This document shows, piece by piece, positions 36,908 through 46,732 of a stretch of 64,000 nucleotides of DNA. Position numbers and translations under genes: made by a program. Each line of letters begins with the position of its first letter. Within the stretch, counting starts at the first letter, position 1. The DNA comes from Salvelinus alpinus. Taxonomy: Eukaryota > Chordata > Actinopteri > Salmoniformes > Salmonidae. The stretch spans positions 36,340,728 to 36,404,727 of the forward strand of contig NC_092115.1 in assembly GCF_045679555.1 (NCBI RefSeq), in the 5' to 3' direction. The notes below the pieces were generated by a model. The model searched no databases. It was not told the DNA's origin and saw only the letters and a list, made by a program, of their open reading frames with translations.

Positions 36908-37116
36908 ATGACAACAGACTTTCAGCATGCTTACAGAAAAGGACACTCAACATGTACTGCACTGACACAGATGATGATGATGATTGGTTGAAAGAAATTG
37001 ATAATAAGAAGATTGTGGGAGCTATACTGTTAGATTTCATTGACCATAACCTGTTGAGAAAAGTTTTGTTTTATTGCTTTTCAACCTCTGCCATATCGTG
37101 GATTCAGAGCTATGTA

Positions 37117-38616
37117 CAGTTGAAGTCGGAGGTTTACCTTCACTTAGGTTGGAGTCATTAAAACTCGTTTTTCAACCACTCCACACATTTCTTGTTAACA
37201 AACTATAGATTTGGCAAGTTGGTTAGGACATCTACTTTGTGCATGACACAAGTAATTTTTCCAAAAATTATTTCCAGACAGATTACTTCACTTATAATTC
37301 ACTGTATCACAATTCCAGTGAGTCAGAAGTTTACATAAACCAAGTTGACTGTGCCTTTAAACAGCTTGGAAAATTCCAGAAAATTATGTCATGGCTTTAG
37401 AAGCTTCTGATAGGCTAATTGACATCATTTGAGTCAATTGGAGGTGTACCTGTGGTTGTATTTCAAGGCCCACCTTCAAACTCAGTGCCTCTTTGCTTGA
37501 CATCATGGGAAAATCAAAAGAAATCAGCCAAGACCTCAGAAAAACATTGTAGACCTCCACAAGTCTGGTTCATCCTTGGGAGCAATTTCCAAATGACTGA
37601 AGGTACCACCTTAAATTGTACAAACAAAAGTATGCAAGTATAAACACCATGGGACCGCACAGCCATCATACCGCTCTGGAAGGAGATGCGTTCTGTCTCC
37701 TAGAGATGAACGTACTTTGGTGCGAAAAGTGCAAATCAATCACAGAACAACAGCAAAGGACCTTGTGAAGATGCTGGAGGAAAAAGGTACAAAAGTATCT
37801 ATATCCACAGTAAAACGAGTCCTATATCGACATAACCTGAAAGACCGCTCAGCAAGCAAGAAGCCACTGCTCCAAAACCACCATAAAAAGACAGACTACA
37901 GTTTGTAACTGCACATGGGGACAAATATCGTACTTTTTGGAGAAATGTCCTCTGGCCTGATAAAACAAAAATAGAACTGTTTGGCCATAATGACCATTGT
38001 TATGTTTGGAGGAAAAAGGGGGAGGCTTGCAAGCCGAAGAACACCATCCCAACTGTGAAGCACGGGAGTGGCAGCATCATGTTGTGGGGGTGCTTGCTGC
38101 AGGAGGAACTGGTGCACTTCACAAAATAGATGGCATCACGAGGAAGAAAAATTATGTGGATATATTGAAGCAACATCTCAAGACATCAGCCAGGAAGTAA
38201 AAGCTTGGTCGCAAATGGGTCTTTCAAATGGACAATGACCCCAAGCATACTTCCAAAGTTGTTGCAAAATGGCTTAAGGACAACAAAGTCACAAGCTTCA
38301 CTCAACTTATTGTGGGAAGCTTGTGGAAGGCTACCTGAAACATTTGACCCAAGTTAAATAATTTAAAGGCAATGCTACCAAATACTAATTGAGTGTATGT
38401 AATCTTCTGACCCACCGGGAATGTGATGAAAGAAATAAAAGCTCAGATAAATCATTCTCTCTACTATTATTCTGACATTTCACATTCTTAAAATAAAGTG
38501 GTGATCCTAACTGACTTAAGGCAGGGAATTTTTACTAGGATTACATGTCAGGAATTGTGAAAAACTGAGTTTAAATGTATTTGGCTAAGGTGGATGTAAA
38601 CTTCCGACTCCAACTG
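37117..38616 (+). mobile_element. Tc1/mariner element, Sleeping Beauty type, second copy
   Basis: Starts CAGTTGAAGTCGGAGG and ends CCGACTCCAACTG. TA flanks both ends (37115-37116 and 38617-38618). Inverted repeats are about 220 bp, with inner direct-repeat motifs at about 37320 and 38400. The transposase is defective. Confidence 0.95.
37505..38388 (+). pseudogene. Sleeping Beauty-type transposase pseudogene
   Basis: The start at 37505 ([13 protein letters not shown]) is followed within 15 codons by a frameshift and stop. Recognisable blocks are VRKVQINHRTTAKDLVKMLE with VSISTVKRVLYRHNLK (37717-37908) and the region from [15 protein letters not shown] to DILKQHLKTSARK (37970-38200). The second catalytic block ([11 protein letters not shown]) is at about 38225-38262. 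After DNKV the sequence jumps to the carboxy terminus: a deletion removes the block with the catalytic Glu (NPIENLW). The stop at 38386-38388 follows TKY. Cannot be active. Confidence 0.9.
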
Positions 38617-38768
38617 TAGCTAATACAACTCAGAGGGTTTTCTTTAATGGAAGCCTCTCTAATGTCAAACATGTCGGATGTGGTGTACCGGAGGGCAGCT
38701 CTCTAGGCCTTCTACTCTTTTCTATTTTTACCAATGACCTGCAACTGTGATTAAACAAAGCCTGTGTG

Positions 38769-39260
38769 TGTAACGGCTGTCGCTCTCCTCATCCTCGGAT
38801 GAGGTGAGGAGAGAAGGATCCTCAGACCAAAACGCAGGCTTTGGGAAATAAGCCATCTTTATTATAAATTACGATGGCACACGAAACGAAACAAACACTT
38901 TCCAAACTACAAAATAAGAAAACGACGTTGACGCAACCTGAACATAAACTTACATAACTAAACATAAACTTACGTACAGGAAACGGACGACATCGAAACG
39001 AAACAAACAAACGCTACAGTCCCATGTGGTACGAACATACATACAGACATAGGAGACAATCACCCACAACGAACACTGTGACAACGCCTACCTAAATATG
39101 ACTCTTAATTAGAGGAACGCCAAACACCTGCCTCTAATTAAGAGCCATACCAGGTAACCCAAAACCAACACAGAAACAGAAAACATAGAATGCCCACCCA
39201 ACCTCACGTCCTGACCAACTAACACACAAAAACTAACAGAAATAGGTCAGGAACGTGACA
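38769..39260 (-). repeat. 3' LTR of the young LTR element
   Basis: 492 bp, identical by eye to the 5' copy. It holds AATAAA on the minus strand directly before the ATG of a short frame (the same position as 41717-41712 in the 5' LTR). Confidence 0.95.
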
Positions 39261-41710
39261 GTACCCCCCCCACAAGGTGCGAACTCCGGACGCACCAGCA
39301 CAAAGTCTAGGGGAGGGTCTGGGTGGGCATCTAACCACGGTGGTGGCTCAGGCTCCGGGCGCGGTTCCCACCCCACCATAATCCATCCTAGCTTCCTCCC
39401 TCCAAGAATGTCCACCCTCTTTTGACCCCCACAAAATCCCCTTAACAACATATCTAATAAGGACAACACCGGGACAGAGAGATAAATCAAGACAGAGGGA
39501 TAGATAAGAATATAGAAGTAGATAAAGATAGAGAGGGAGATCAGGATAGAGGGGCAACTCCGGACTGAAAGGCAGCTCCGGACAGAGAGACAGCTCTGGA
39601 CTGATGGGCAGTTCTGGGTATCTAGCCTTTTCAGGCTGAAAGGCAGCTCATGGCTGACTGACGACTCTCGACGCTCATGGCAGGCTGACGGCTCTCGACG
39701 CTCATGGCAGGCTGACGGCTCTCGACGCTCATGGCAGGCTGACGGCTCTCGACGCTCATGGCAGGCTGACGGCTCTCGACGCTCATGGCAGGCTGACGGC
39801 TCTCGACGCTCATGGCAGGCTGACGGCTCTCGACGCTCATGGCAGGCTGACGGCTCTCGACGCTCATGGCAGGCTGACGGCTCTCGACGCTCATGGCTCT
39901 CTGACGGCTCTGGCTGCTCATGGCTCTCTGACGGCTCTGGCTGCTCATGGCTCTCTGACGGCTCTGGCTGCTCATGGCTCTCTGACGGCTCTGGCTGCTC
40001 ATGGCTCTCTGACGGCTCTGGCTGCTCATGGCTCTCTGACGGCTCTGGCTGCTCATGGCTCTCTGACGGCTCTGGCTGCTCATGGCTCTCTGACGGCTCT
40101 GGCTGCTCATGGCTCGCTGGCGGCTCTGGCAGATCCTGTCTGGTTGGCGGCTCTGGCAGATCCTGTCTGGTTGGCGGCTCTGGCAGATCCTGTCTGGTTG
40201 GCGGCTCTGGCAGATCCTGTCTGGTTGGCGGCTCTGGCAGATCCTGTCTGGCTGACGGCTCTAGCGGCTCCTGTCTGGCTGATGGCTCTAGCGGCTCCTG
40301 TCTGGCTGACGGCTCTGTAGGCTCATGGCAGACGGGCGGCTTTGCAGGCTCATGGCAGACGGGCGGCTTTGCAGGCTCCTGGCAGACGGATGGCTCAGAC
40401 GGCGCTGGGGAGACGGATGGCTCAGATGGCGCTGGGGAGACGGATGGCTCAGATGGCGCTGGGGAGACGGATGGCTCAGATGGCGCTGGGGAGACGGATG
40501 GCTCAGATGGCGCTGGGGAGACGGATGGCTCTGGCCGGATACGGTACACTGTAGACCTGGTGCGTGGTGCCGGAACTGGAGGCACCGTGCTAATGACAAG
40601 CACCTTCCTACTAGTGCGGGGAGCAGGGACAGGGCACACTGTATTCTCAAAGCCTACTCTATCCCTGATGCGTGGTACCGGCACTGGTGACACCGGGCTG
40701 AGGACAAGCACATCAGGATTAGTAGGGGGAGAAGATACAGTGGGTTCAGGGCTCTGGAGACGCACAGGTAGCTTAGTGCGTGGGCCCGGAACTGGAGGCA
40801 CCGGGCTAGATACACGCACTACAGGGAGAGTGCGTGGAGGAGGAACAGGGCTCAGGATACGCACTGGTAGCCTAGTGCGTAGTGTAGACACTGTAGGTAC
40901 TAGGCTGGGGCGGGGAGGTGGTGCCGGAAATACCGGACCGTGGAGGCGTACTGGCACTCTTGAGCATTGAGCTTGCCCAACCTTACCTGGTTGAATACTC
41001 CCGGTTGCCCGACCAGTGCGGGGAGGTGGAATAACCCGCACCGGGCTATGTAGGCGAACCGGGGAAACCATGCTTAAGGCAGGTGCCATGTATGCCGGCC
41101 CGAGGAGACGCACTGGAGACCAGACGCGTTGAGCCGGCCTCATGACACCTGGCTCAATACTCAATCTAGCCCTACCAGTGCGGGGAGGTGGAATAACCCG
41201 CACTGGGCTATGCACTCGTACAGGAGACACCGTGCGCTCTACTGCGTAACACGGCGCCTGCCCGTACTCCCGCTCTCCACGGTAAGCCTGGGAAGTGGGC
41301 GCAGGTCTCCTACCTGCCCTTGGCCCACTATCTCCTAGCCCCCCCCCAAGAAATTTTTGGGAATTACTCACGGGCTTTTTTGGCTTCCGTGCCAGACGCG
41401 TTCCCTCATAGCTCCGGTTCCTCTCCCAGGTAGCCTCTGCTCTCCTCAATGCCTCCACCTGTTCCCATGGGAGGCGATCCCTCCCAGCCAGGATCTCCTC
41501 CCAAGTGTAGCAACCCTTTCCATCCAAAACATCGTCCCATGTCCATTGCTCCTTTCTCTCCTGTCCCTTACTCCGTTTCGTTTTCCCTTGCCGCTTGGTC
41601 TTAGCGTGTTGGTGGGTGATTCTGTAACGGCTGTCGCTCTCCTCATCCTCGGATGAGGTGAGGAGAGAAGGATCCTCAGACCAAAACGCAGGCTTTGGGA
41701 AATAAGCCAT
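39233..41710 (-). CDS. 825-codon Pro-rich repeat protein of the LTR element (gag-like?)
   Basis: Function unknown. The frame opens in the 5' LTR (MAYFPKPAFWSEDPS) and closes in the 3' LTR, with no stop in between. The amino-terminal 150 residues are charged: an acidic patch (SSEDEESDS), a basic stretch (KTKRQGKTKRSKGQERKEQW), then a possible helical section with repeated Trp (TWDDVLDGKGCYTWEEILAG, LPWEQVEALRRAEATWERN). Residues about 165-390 are Pro/Arg/Val-rich, with a recurring RVxSPV motif. Residues about 394-687 are 9-residue repeats in subtypes such as EPSVSPAPS, EPPTRQDLP, EPSESHEQP and EPSACHERR. Residues about 717-760 are hydrophobic (LISLSIFIYFYILIYPSVLI), a possible membrane segment or a chance product. 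No zinc knuckle, protease or polymerase motif is visible. A gag-like role is inference. Confidence 0.7.
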   Translation of the reverse strand: MAYFPKPAFWSEDPSLLTSSEDEESDSRYRITHQHAKTKRQGKTKRSKGQERKEQWTWDDVLDGKGCYTWEEILAGRDRLPWEQVEALRRAEATWERNRSYEGTRLARKPKKPVSNSQKFLGGGLGDSGPRAGRRPAPTSQAYRGEREYGQAPCYAVERTVSPVRVHSPVRVIPPPRTGRARLSIEPGVMRPAQRVWSPVRLLGPAYMAPALSMVSPVRLHSPVRVIPPPRTGRATGSIQPGKVGQAQCSRVPVRLHGPVFPAPPPRPSLVPTVSTLRTRLPVRILSPVPPPRTLPVVRVSSPVPPVPGPRTKLPVRLQSPEPTVSSPPTNPDVLVLSPVSPVPVPRIRDRVGFENTVCPVPAPRTSRKVLVISTVPPVPAPRTRSTVYRIRPEPSVSPAPSEPSVSPAPSEPSVSPAPSEPSVSPAPSEPSVSPAPSEPSVCQEPAKPPVCHEPAKPPVCHEPTEPSARQEPLEPSARQEPLEPSARQDLPEPPTRQDLPEPPTRQDLPEPPTRQDLPEPPTRQDLPEPPASHEQPEPSESHEQPEPSESHEQPEPSESHEQPEPSESHEQPEPSESHEQPEPSESHEQPEPSESHEQPEPSESHERREPSACHERREPSACHERREPSACHERREPSACHERREPSACHERREPSACHERREPSACHERREPSACHERRESSVSHELPFSLKRLDTQNCPSVQSCLSVRSCLSVRSCPSILISLSIFIYFYILIYPSVLIYLSVPVLSLLDMLLRGFCGGQKRVDILGGRKLGWIMVGWEPRPEPEPPPWLDAHPDPPLDFVLVRPEFAPCGGGTVTFLTYFC
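39655..40535. repeat. 27-bp tandem repeat array in four subfamilies
   Basis: Units of 27 bp: about nine with CATGGCAGGCTGACGGCTCT (39675-39895), about nine with CATGGCTCTCTGACGGCTCT (39893-40110), about five with TGGTTGGCGGCTCTGGCAGA (40118-40260) and about six with GACGGATGGCTCAGATGGCG (40383-40530). Intermediate units join them. The period of nine codons is kept throughout, so copy number can change without breaking the frame. Confidence 0.95.
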
Positions 41711-42114
41711 CTTTATTATAAATTACGATGGCACACGAAACGAAACAAACACTTTCCAAACTACAAAATAAGAAAACGACGTTGACGCAACCTGAACATA
41801 AACTTACATAACTAAACATAAACTTACGTACAGGAAACGGACGACATCGAAACGAAACAAACAAACGCTACAGTCCCATGTGGTACGAACATACATACAG
41901 ACATAGGAGACAATCACCCACAACGAACACTGTGACAACGCCTACCTAAATATGACTCTTAATTAGAGGAACGCCAAACACCTGCCTCTAATTAAGAGCC
42001 ATACCAGGTAACCCAAAACCAACACAGAAACAGAAAACATAGAATGCCCACCCAACCTCACGTCCTGACCAACTAACACACAAAAACTAACAGAAATAGG
42101 TCAGGAACGTGACA
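41623..42114 (-). repeat. 5' LTR of the young LTR element
   Basis: 492 bp. On the minus strand AATAAA (41717-41712) is followed one base later by the ATG (41710) that opens the long frame. Promoter elements would lie upstream, toward 42114. I see no clear TATA box. Confidence 0.95.
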
Positions 42115-42127
42115 GTGTGTCCATATA

Positions 42128-43235
42128 CAGTGGGGCAAAAAAGTATTTAGTCAGCCACCAATTGTGCAAGTTCTCCCACTTAAAAAGATGAGAGAGGCCT
42201 GTAATTTTCATCATAGGTACACTTCAACTATGACAGACAAAATGAGGGGAAAAAATCCAGAAAATCACATTGTAGGATTTTTAATGAATTTATTTGCAAA
42301 TTATGGTGGAAAATAAGTATTTGGTCAATAACAAAAGTTTCTCAATACTTTGTTATATACCCTTTGTTGGCAATGACAGAGGTCAAACGTTTTCTGTAAG
42401 TCTTCACAAGGTTTTCACACACTGTTGCTGGTATTTTGGCCCAGCCTGAAGACTGGCTAGCCCACTCCAGGACCTTGAAATGCTTCTTACGAAGCCACTC
42501 CTTTGTTGCCCGGGCGGTGTGTTTGGGATCATTGTCATGCTGAAAGACCCAGCCACGTATCATCTTCAATGCGCTTGCTGATGGTAGGCTTTGTTACTTT
42601 GGTCCCAGCTCTCTGCAGGTCATTCACTAGGTCCCCCCGTGTGGTTCTGGGATTTTTGCTCACCGTTCTTGTGATCATTTTGACCCCACGGGGTGAGATC
42701 TTGCGTGGAGCCCCAGATCGAGGGAGATTATCAGTGGTCTTGTATGTCTTACATTTCCTAATAATTGCTCCCACAGTTGATTTCTTCAAACCAAGCTGCT
42801 TACCTATTGCAGATTCAGTCTTCCCAGCCTGGTGCAGGTCTACAATTTTGTTTCTGGTGTCCTTTGACAGCTCTTTGGTCTTGGCCATAGTGGAGTTTGG
42901 AGTGTGACTGTTTGAGGTTGTGGACAGGTGTCTTTTATACTGATAACAAGTTCAAACAGGTGCCATTAATACATGTAACGAGTGGAGGACAGAGGAGCCT
43001 CTTAAAGAAGAACTTACAGGTCTGTGAGAGCCAGAAATCTTGCTTGTTTGTAGGTGACCAAATACTTATTTTCCACCATAATTTGCAAATAAATTCATTA
43101 AAAATCCTATTTTTTTTCTCATTTTGTCTGTCATAGTTGAAGTGTACCTATGAGGAAATTTACAGGCCTCTCTCATCTTTTTAAGTGGGAGAACTTGCAC
43201 AATTGGTGGCTGACTAAATACTTTTTGCCCCACTG
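42128..43235 (-). mobile_element. Tc1-like element related to the fifth family, internally deleted
   Basis: The ends are CAGTGGGGCAAAAAAGTATT and ACTTTTTGCCCCACTG, with TA at 42126-42127 and 43236-43237. The length of 1108 bp compares with about 1600 bp for a full copy. The transposase lies on the minus strand. Confidence 0.95.
42340..42888 (-). pseudogene. Tc1-like transposase with internal deletions
   Basis: The start at 42888 ([20 protein letters not shown]) gives an intact helix-turn-helix amino terminus through KPTISKRI. After this a deletion removes the first catalytic Asp region. The frame at 42569-42342 has [20 protein letters not shown], with the second Asp. A second deletion after EWASQS removes the Glu block, before [15 protein letters not shown] and the carboxy terminus YITKY. 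Two of the three catalytic positions are missing. Confidence 0.92.
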
Positions 43236-43945
43236 TACGTGTCAGTAACCACAGCTAATGAAGTCACTGAAACCCTTAACAAGGAGTTGCATTCAGTTTT
43301 AGAATGGGTGGCCAGTTAATAAACATCACTGAAACTACTAATCATTCCCTAAGCTCTAGACCTCAGCTGAATCTGGCAATGAATGGTGTGGCTGTTGAAC
43401 AAGTTGAAGAGACTAAATTACGTGGTGTTACCTTAGATTGTAAACTGTCATGGTAACAACAATGGTTGTAAAGATGGGGAGAGGTCTGTCCATAGTAAAG
43501 AGATGCTCTGCATTTTCTCCAGGTTCCAGTTCTCCAGGTTCCAGTTTTATCTTATCTTGATTATTGTCCAGTCATGTGGTCAAGTGCTGTGAAGAAATAC
43601 CTAGTTAAGCTGCAGCTGGCCCAGAACAGAGCAGCACGTCTTGCTCTTCATTGTAATAACAGGGCTAATATAAATAGTATGCATGCCAGTCTCTCTTGGT
43701 TAAAAGTTGAAGAGAGACTGACTGCATCACTTCTTTTTTTATAAGAAATATGAATGTGTTGAAAAGTCCACATTGTTTGCATAGTCAACTTACACAGAGC
43801 TCTGACACACACACTGACCCCACCAGACATGCCACCAGGGGTATTTTCACAGTCCCCAAATCCAGAACAAATTCAAGAAAGCGTACAGCAAGGTTCCTCA
43901 ACTGGCGGCTCACAGTGCGAATTTGGCCCACGGGAGATTTTATTT

Positions 43946-45326
43946 AGCCACCCAAGTTTTCTGTTAGAAAATTGTTGGACATAAATGACTGTAAAAACAC
44001 CAGAAAATCAGAACCAAGTATACCTAAGTATGGTTCTCAATCAGAGACAACGATAGACAGCTGTCCCTGATTGAGAACCACACCCGGCCAAACACATAGA
44101 AATACAAAATCATAGAACATAGAACATAGACTGCCCACCCAAATCACACCCTGCCCAAACCAAAATAGAGACATAAAACGCTCTCTACGGTCAGGGCGTG
44201 ACAGCTGGATCCAAGTGTGGAGGTGAAGACCTTGAGGGAGGCTGCAGAAACAAACTTTCAAATGAAAGGAACCTTATTGGCAGGGGAAAAAACACATTTG
44301 TAATGAATTCTTTACAGTCATATATTTTTCATCTTATTTTTAGTAACATGTAGAAAATACACTTTATGACACTGTCATGAAGCGTTATGGCCATCCTGTG
44401 TCACTTTACTTGTACTAAGAAAATACTCTGTATGACACCAGCTCTACTGATGGTTTTGTCACAGAAACTATTGCCTTATATAGCAAATGTGGGTCGTGGC
44501 ACATGCACTCTAGCTAACAGCTCACAGACACAGTGTGGGCAGGCTACCTACATTATGAAATTATTATGGACAAGAGCAAGATTATTTTAATTTGTCAAAT
44601 GGCAGCCAAACATCGATCATCATGTCACCAGAATAAGACCCTCGATATTTATTGGAAAGGAGCATCAAGATCATCAACTGGCATATTCACCACCCTGTGA
44701 AGTTCATCACTTATTTCTGTAGCCTAATAAACTCAGTTTTCTCATATTTAGCTGCTATGTAGCAGCTATTTATAAACACTTTAGAAAGAAATGACACATC
44801 AATTAGCCTAACAATGAGGAAAAAAGTAATCGACTTAGGATACATTTAGCCAACTATTTATTGTTGAACTCAGAAGGTTTTGTCTGGTTAATAGCATGCA
44901 CAAATGGGCTGCAATTAAGGTAAATTCAATTAAATCCAACTTGAGAGACTCCACTGGACTTCTGAAATCCTTATTGCTGTTTCTCTGTGTCACTTTTTTT
45001 CTTTCTTTCTCTTAGAGAAAAGGTCTCTCTGTGTCTGTGTTTGGCTCTCTCTTTTTTTAAATGTACTGTATATGCCGATAGTAGCTACAGTATGCGACTG
45101 CGTCACCTTGCATTTTTGTGCACAAATGTTTTCAACACGGCCTGTAGGTCCAGGATGCATGCCTGACTGTTTTCTATACTGAGTCAGTAGCAGTGCGAAG
45201 GAAAAATCACCTGGGAAGCCAAGCCATGAAAAAAATACCCATATTACAACCTACTGTATGTGTTGTGATAATTGCTTTGTTTGGTCTATGACCGATTAGT
45301 TCATATACCTTGACACTGTGATATAT
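43946..45326. other. LTR fragment and unassigned DNA, no gene
   Basis: 44010-44204 resembles the end of a salmonid LTR in minus orientation. It contains the inverted pair GGTTCTCAATCAG/CTGATTGAGAACC (44033-44084) and ends GGGCGTGACA. Around 43890-43960 an AAGGTTCCTCAACTGGCGGC sequence resembles a hAT terminus. I see nothing coding in 44250-45326. Confidence 0.5.
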
Positions 45327-46660
45327 TTATTAATTTATTTTTAATTTCACCTTTATTTAACCAGGTAGGCTAGTTGAGAACAAGTTCTCATTTACAACTG
45401 CGACCTGGCCAAGATAAAGCAAAGCAGTGTGACACAAACAACAACACAGAGTTACACATGGAATAAACAAACATACAGTCAATAATACAATAGAAAAAGT
45501 ATATATAATAATTACAATATAGCAATTACACACTGGAGTGATAGATGTGCAAAAGATGAATGTGCAAGTAGAGATACTGGGGTGCAAAGGAGCAAAAAAA
45601 AAAAAAAAACAGTATGGGGATGAGGTAGTTGGATGGGCTAATTACAGATGGGCTATGTACAGGTGCAGTGATCTGTGTGCTGCTCTGACAGCTGGTGCTT
45701 AAAGTTAGTGAGGGAGATATGAGTCTCTAGCTTCAGTGATATTTGCAGTTCATTCCAGTCATTGGCAGCAGAGAACTGGAAGGAAAGGCGGCCAAAGGAG
45801 ATATTGGCTTTGGGGGTGACCAGTGAAATATACCTGCAAGAGCGCATGCTACGGGTGGGTGCTGCTATGGTGACCAGTGAGCTGAGATAAGGTGGGGCTT
45901 TACCTAGCAAAGATTTATAGATGACCTGGAGCCAGTGGGTTTGGCAACGAATATGAAGCGAGGGCCAGCCAACGAGAGCATACAGGTCGCAGTGGTGGGT
46001 AGCATATGAGGCTTTGGTGACAAAACGGGTGGCATTGTGATAGACTGCATCCAATTTGCTGAGTAGAGTGTTAGAGGCTATTTTGTAAATGATATCGCCG
46101 AAGTCAAGGATTGGTAGGATAGTCAGTTTTACGAGGATATGTTTGGCAGCATGAGTGAAGGATGCTTTGTTGGAAGCCGATTCTAGATTTCATTTTGGAT
46201 TGGAGATGCTTAATGTGAGTCTGGAAGGAGAGTTTACAGTCTAACCAGACACCTAGGTATTTGTAGTTGTCCACATATTCTAAGTCAGAACCGTCCAGAG
46301 TAGTGATGCTGGACGGGCGGGCAGCGATCGGTTGATGAGCATGCATTTAGTTTTATTTGCATTTAAGAGCAGTTGGGAGGCCACGGAGGAGAGTTGTATG
46401 GCATTGAAGCTCGTCTGGAGGTTAGTTAACACAGTGTCCAAAGAAGGGCCAGAAGTATACAGAATGGTGTTGTCTGCGTAGAGGTGGATCAGAGAATCAC
46501 CAGCAGCAAGAGCGACATCATTGATGTATACAGAGAAGAGAGTCGGCCCGAGAATTGAACCCTGTGGCACCCCCATAGAGACTGCCAGAGGTCCGTACAA
46601 CAGGCCCTCCGATTTGATACACTGAACTCTGTCTGTAAAGTAGTTGGTGAACCAGGCGAG
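45327..46660 (-). mobile_element. L2-like LINE (family B), second copy
   Basis: Same family as 29482-31429: left tail TTTCACCTTTATTTAACCAGGTAGGC, then carboxy-terminal coding, here extended into the RT palm. It is truncated near 46660, where GGCCACCAA is repeated three times. Confidence 0.88.
45653..46650 (-). pseudogene. LINE family B reverse transcriptase pseudogene
   Basis: The frame at 46600-46280 holds GVPQGSILGPTLFSVYINDV and the active site as LYADNTILY, where the normal YADD has become YADN. It continues with LLNANKTKCMLINRS. The next frames are 46346-46104 (DGSDLEYVDNYKYLGVWLDC) and 46054-45653 (DLYALVGWPSLHIRCQTHWL, ANDWNELQISLKLETHISLT). At least two frameshifts separate these, plus a deletion near 46170. 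Confidence 0.85.
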
Positions 46661-46732
46661 AAATCAAATGACTGCACCAAGGCCACCAAGGCCACCAAGG
46701 CTGCCTTTCTAGGACACACGTTCCGCTAGCGT

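Larger units (their letters stand above)
38769..42114 (-). mobile_element. Young non-autonomous LTR element with LTR-to-LTR open frame
   Basis: Two direct 492-bp LTRs (38769-39260 and 41623-42114) look identical when read side by side. The pentamer GTGTG flanks the element (38764-38768 and 42115-42119). On the minus strand the LTR runs TGTCACGTTCCTGACC to GACAGCCGTTACA. The 2362-bp interior has no protease, RT, RNase H or integrase. A G-rich stretch (complement of 39263-39270) before the 3' LTR serves as a candidate polypurine tract. The interior holds four blocks of 27-bp tandem repeats and belongs entirely to one frame. Mobilisation must depend on another element's enzymes. Confidence 0.95.
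36430..43945 (+). mobile_element. Old LINE (family C) cut into pieces by three later insertions
   Basis: LINE-derived coding traces on the plus strand lie at 36430-36833, 36911-37114, 38619-38763, 42115-42125 and 43238-43945. They read in order as RT codons: palm (GAILLDFIDHNLLRK), then ISWIQSYVQ, GVPEGSSLGLLLFSIFTND, CKLSW, then ARLALHCNNRANINSMHASLSWLK. The insertions are a Sleeping Beauty-type Tc1 (37117-38616), an LTR element (38769-42114) and a fifth-family-type Tc1 (42128-43235). A small LINE tail (36836-36907) is a fourth. A carboxy-terminal piece of the same family is at 60005-60260. Confidence 0.8.

Noticed and set aside
39655..40535. CRISPR-like or antifreeze/extensin-type host gene
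   Set aside because: The 27-bp units have no spacers, lie in frame inside an LTR element with flanking duplications, and the organism is a vertebrate.
40325..40970. Plus-strand frames over the LTR element
   Set aside because: Antisense shadows of the 27-bp repeat frame: any 27-bp repeat tends to be open in several frames.
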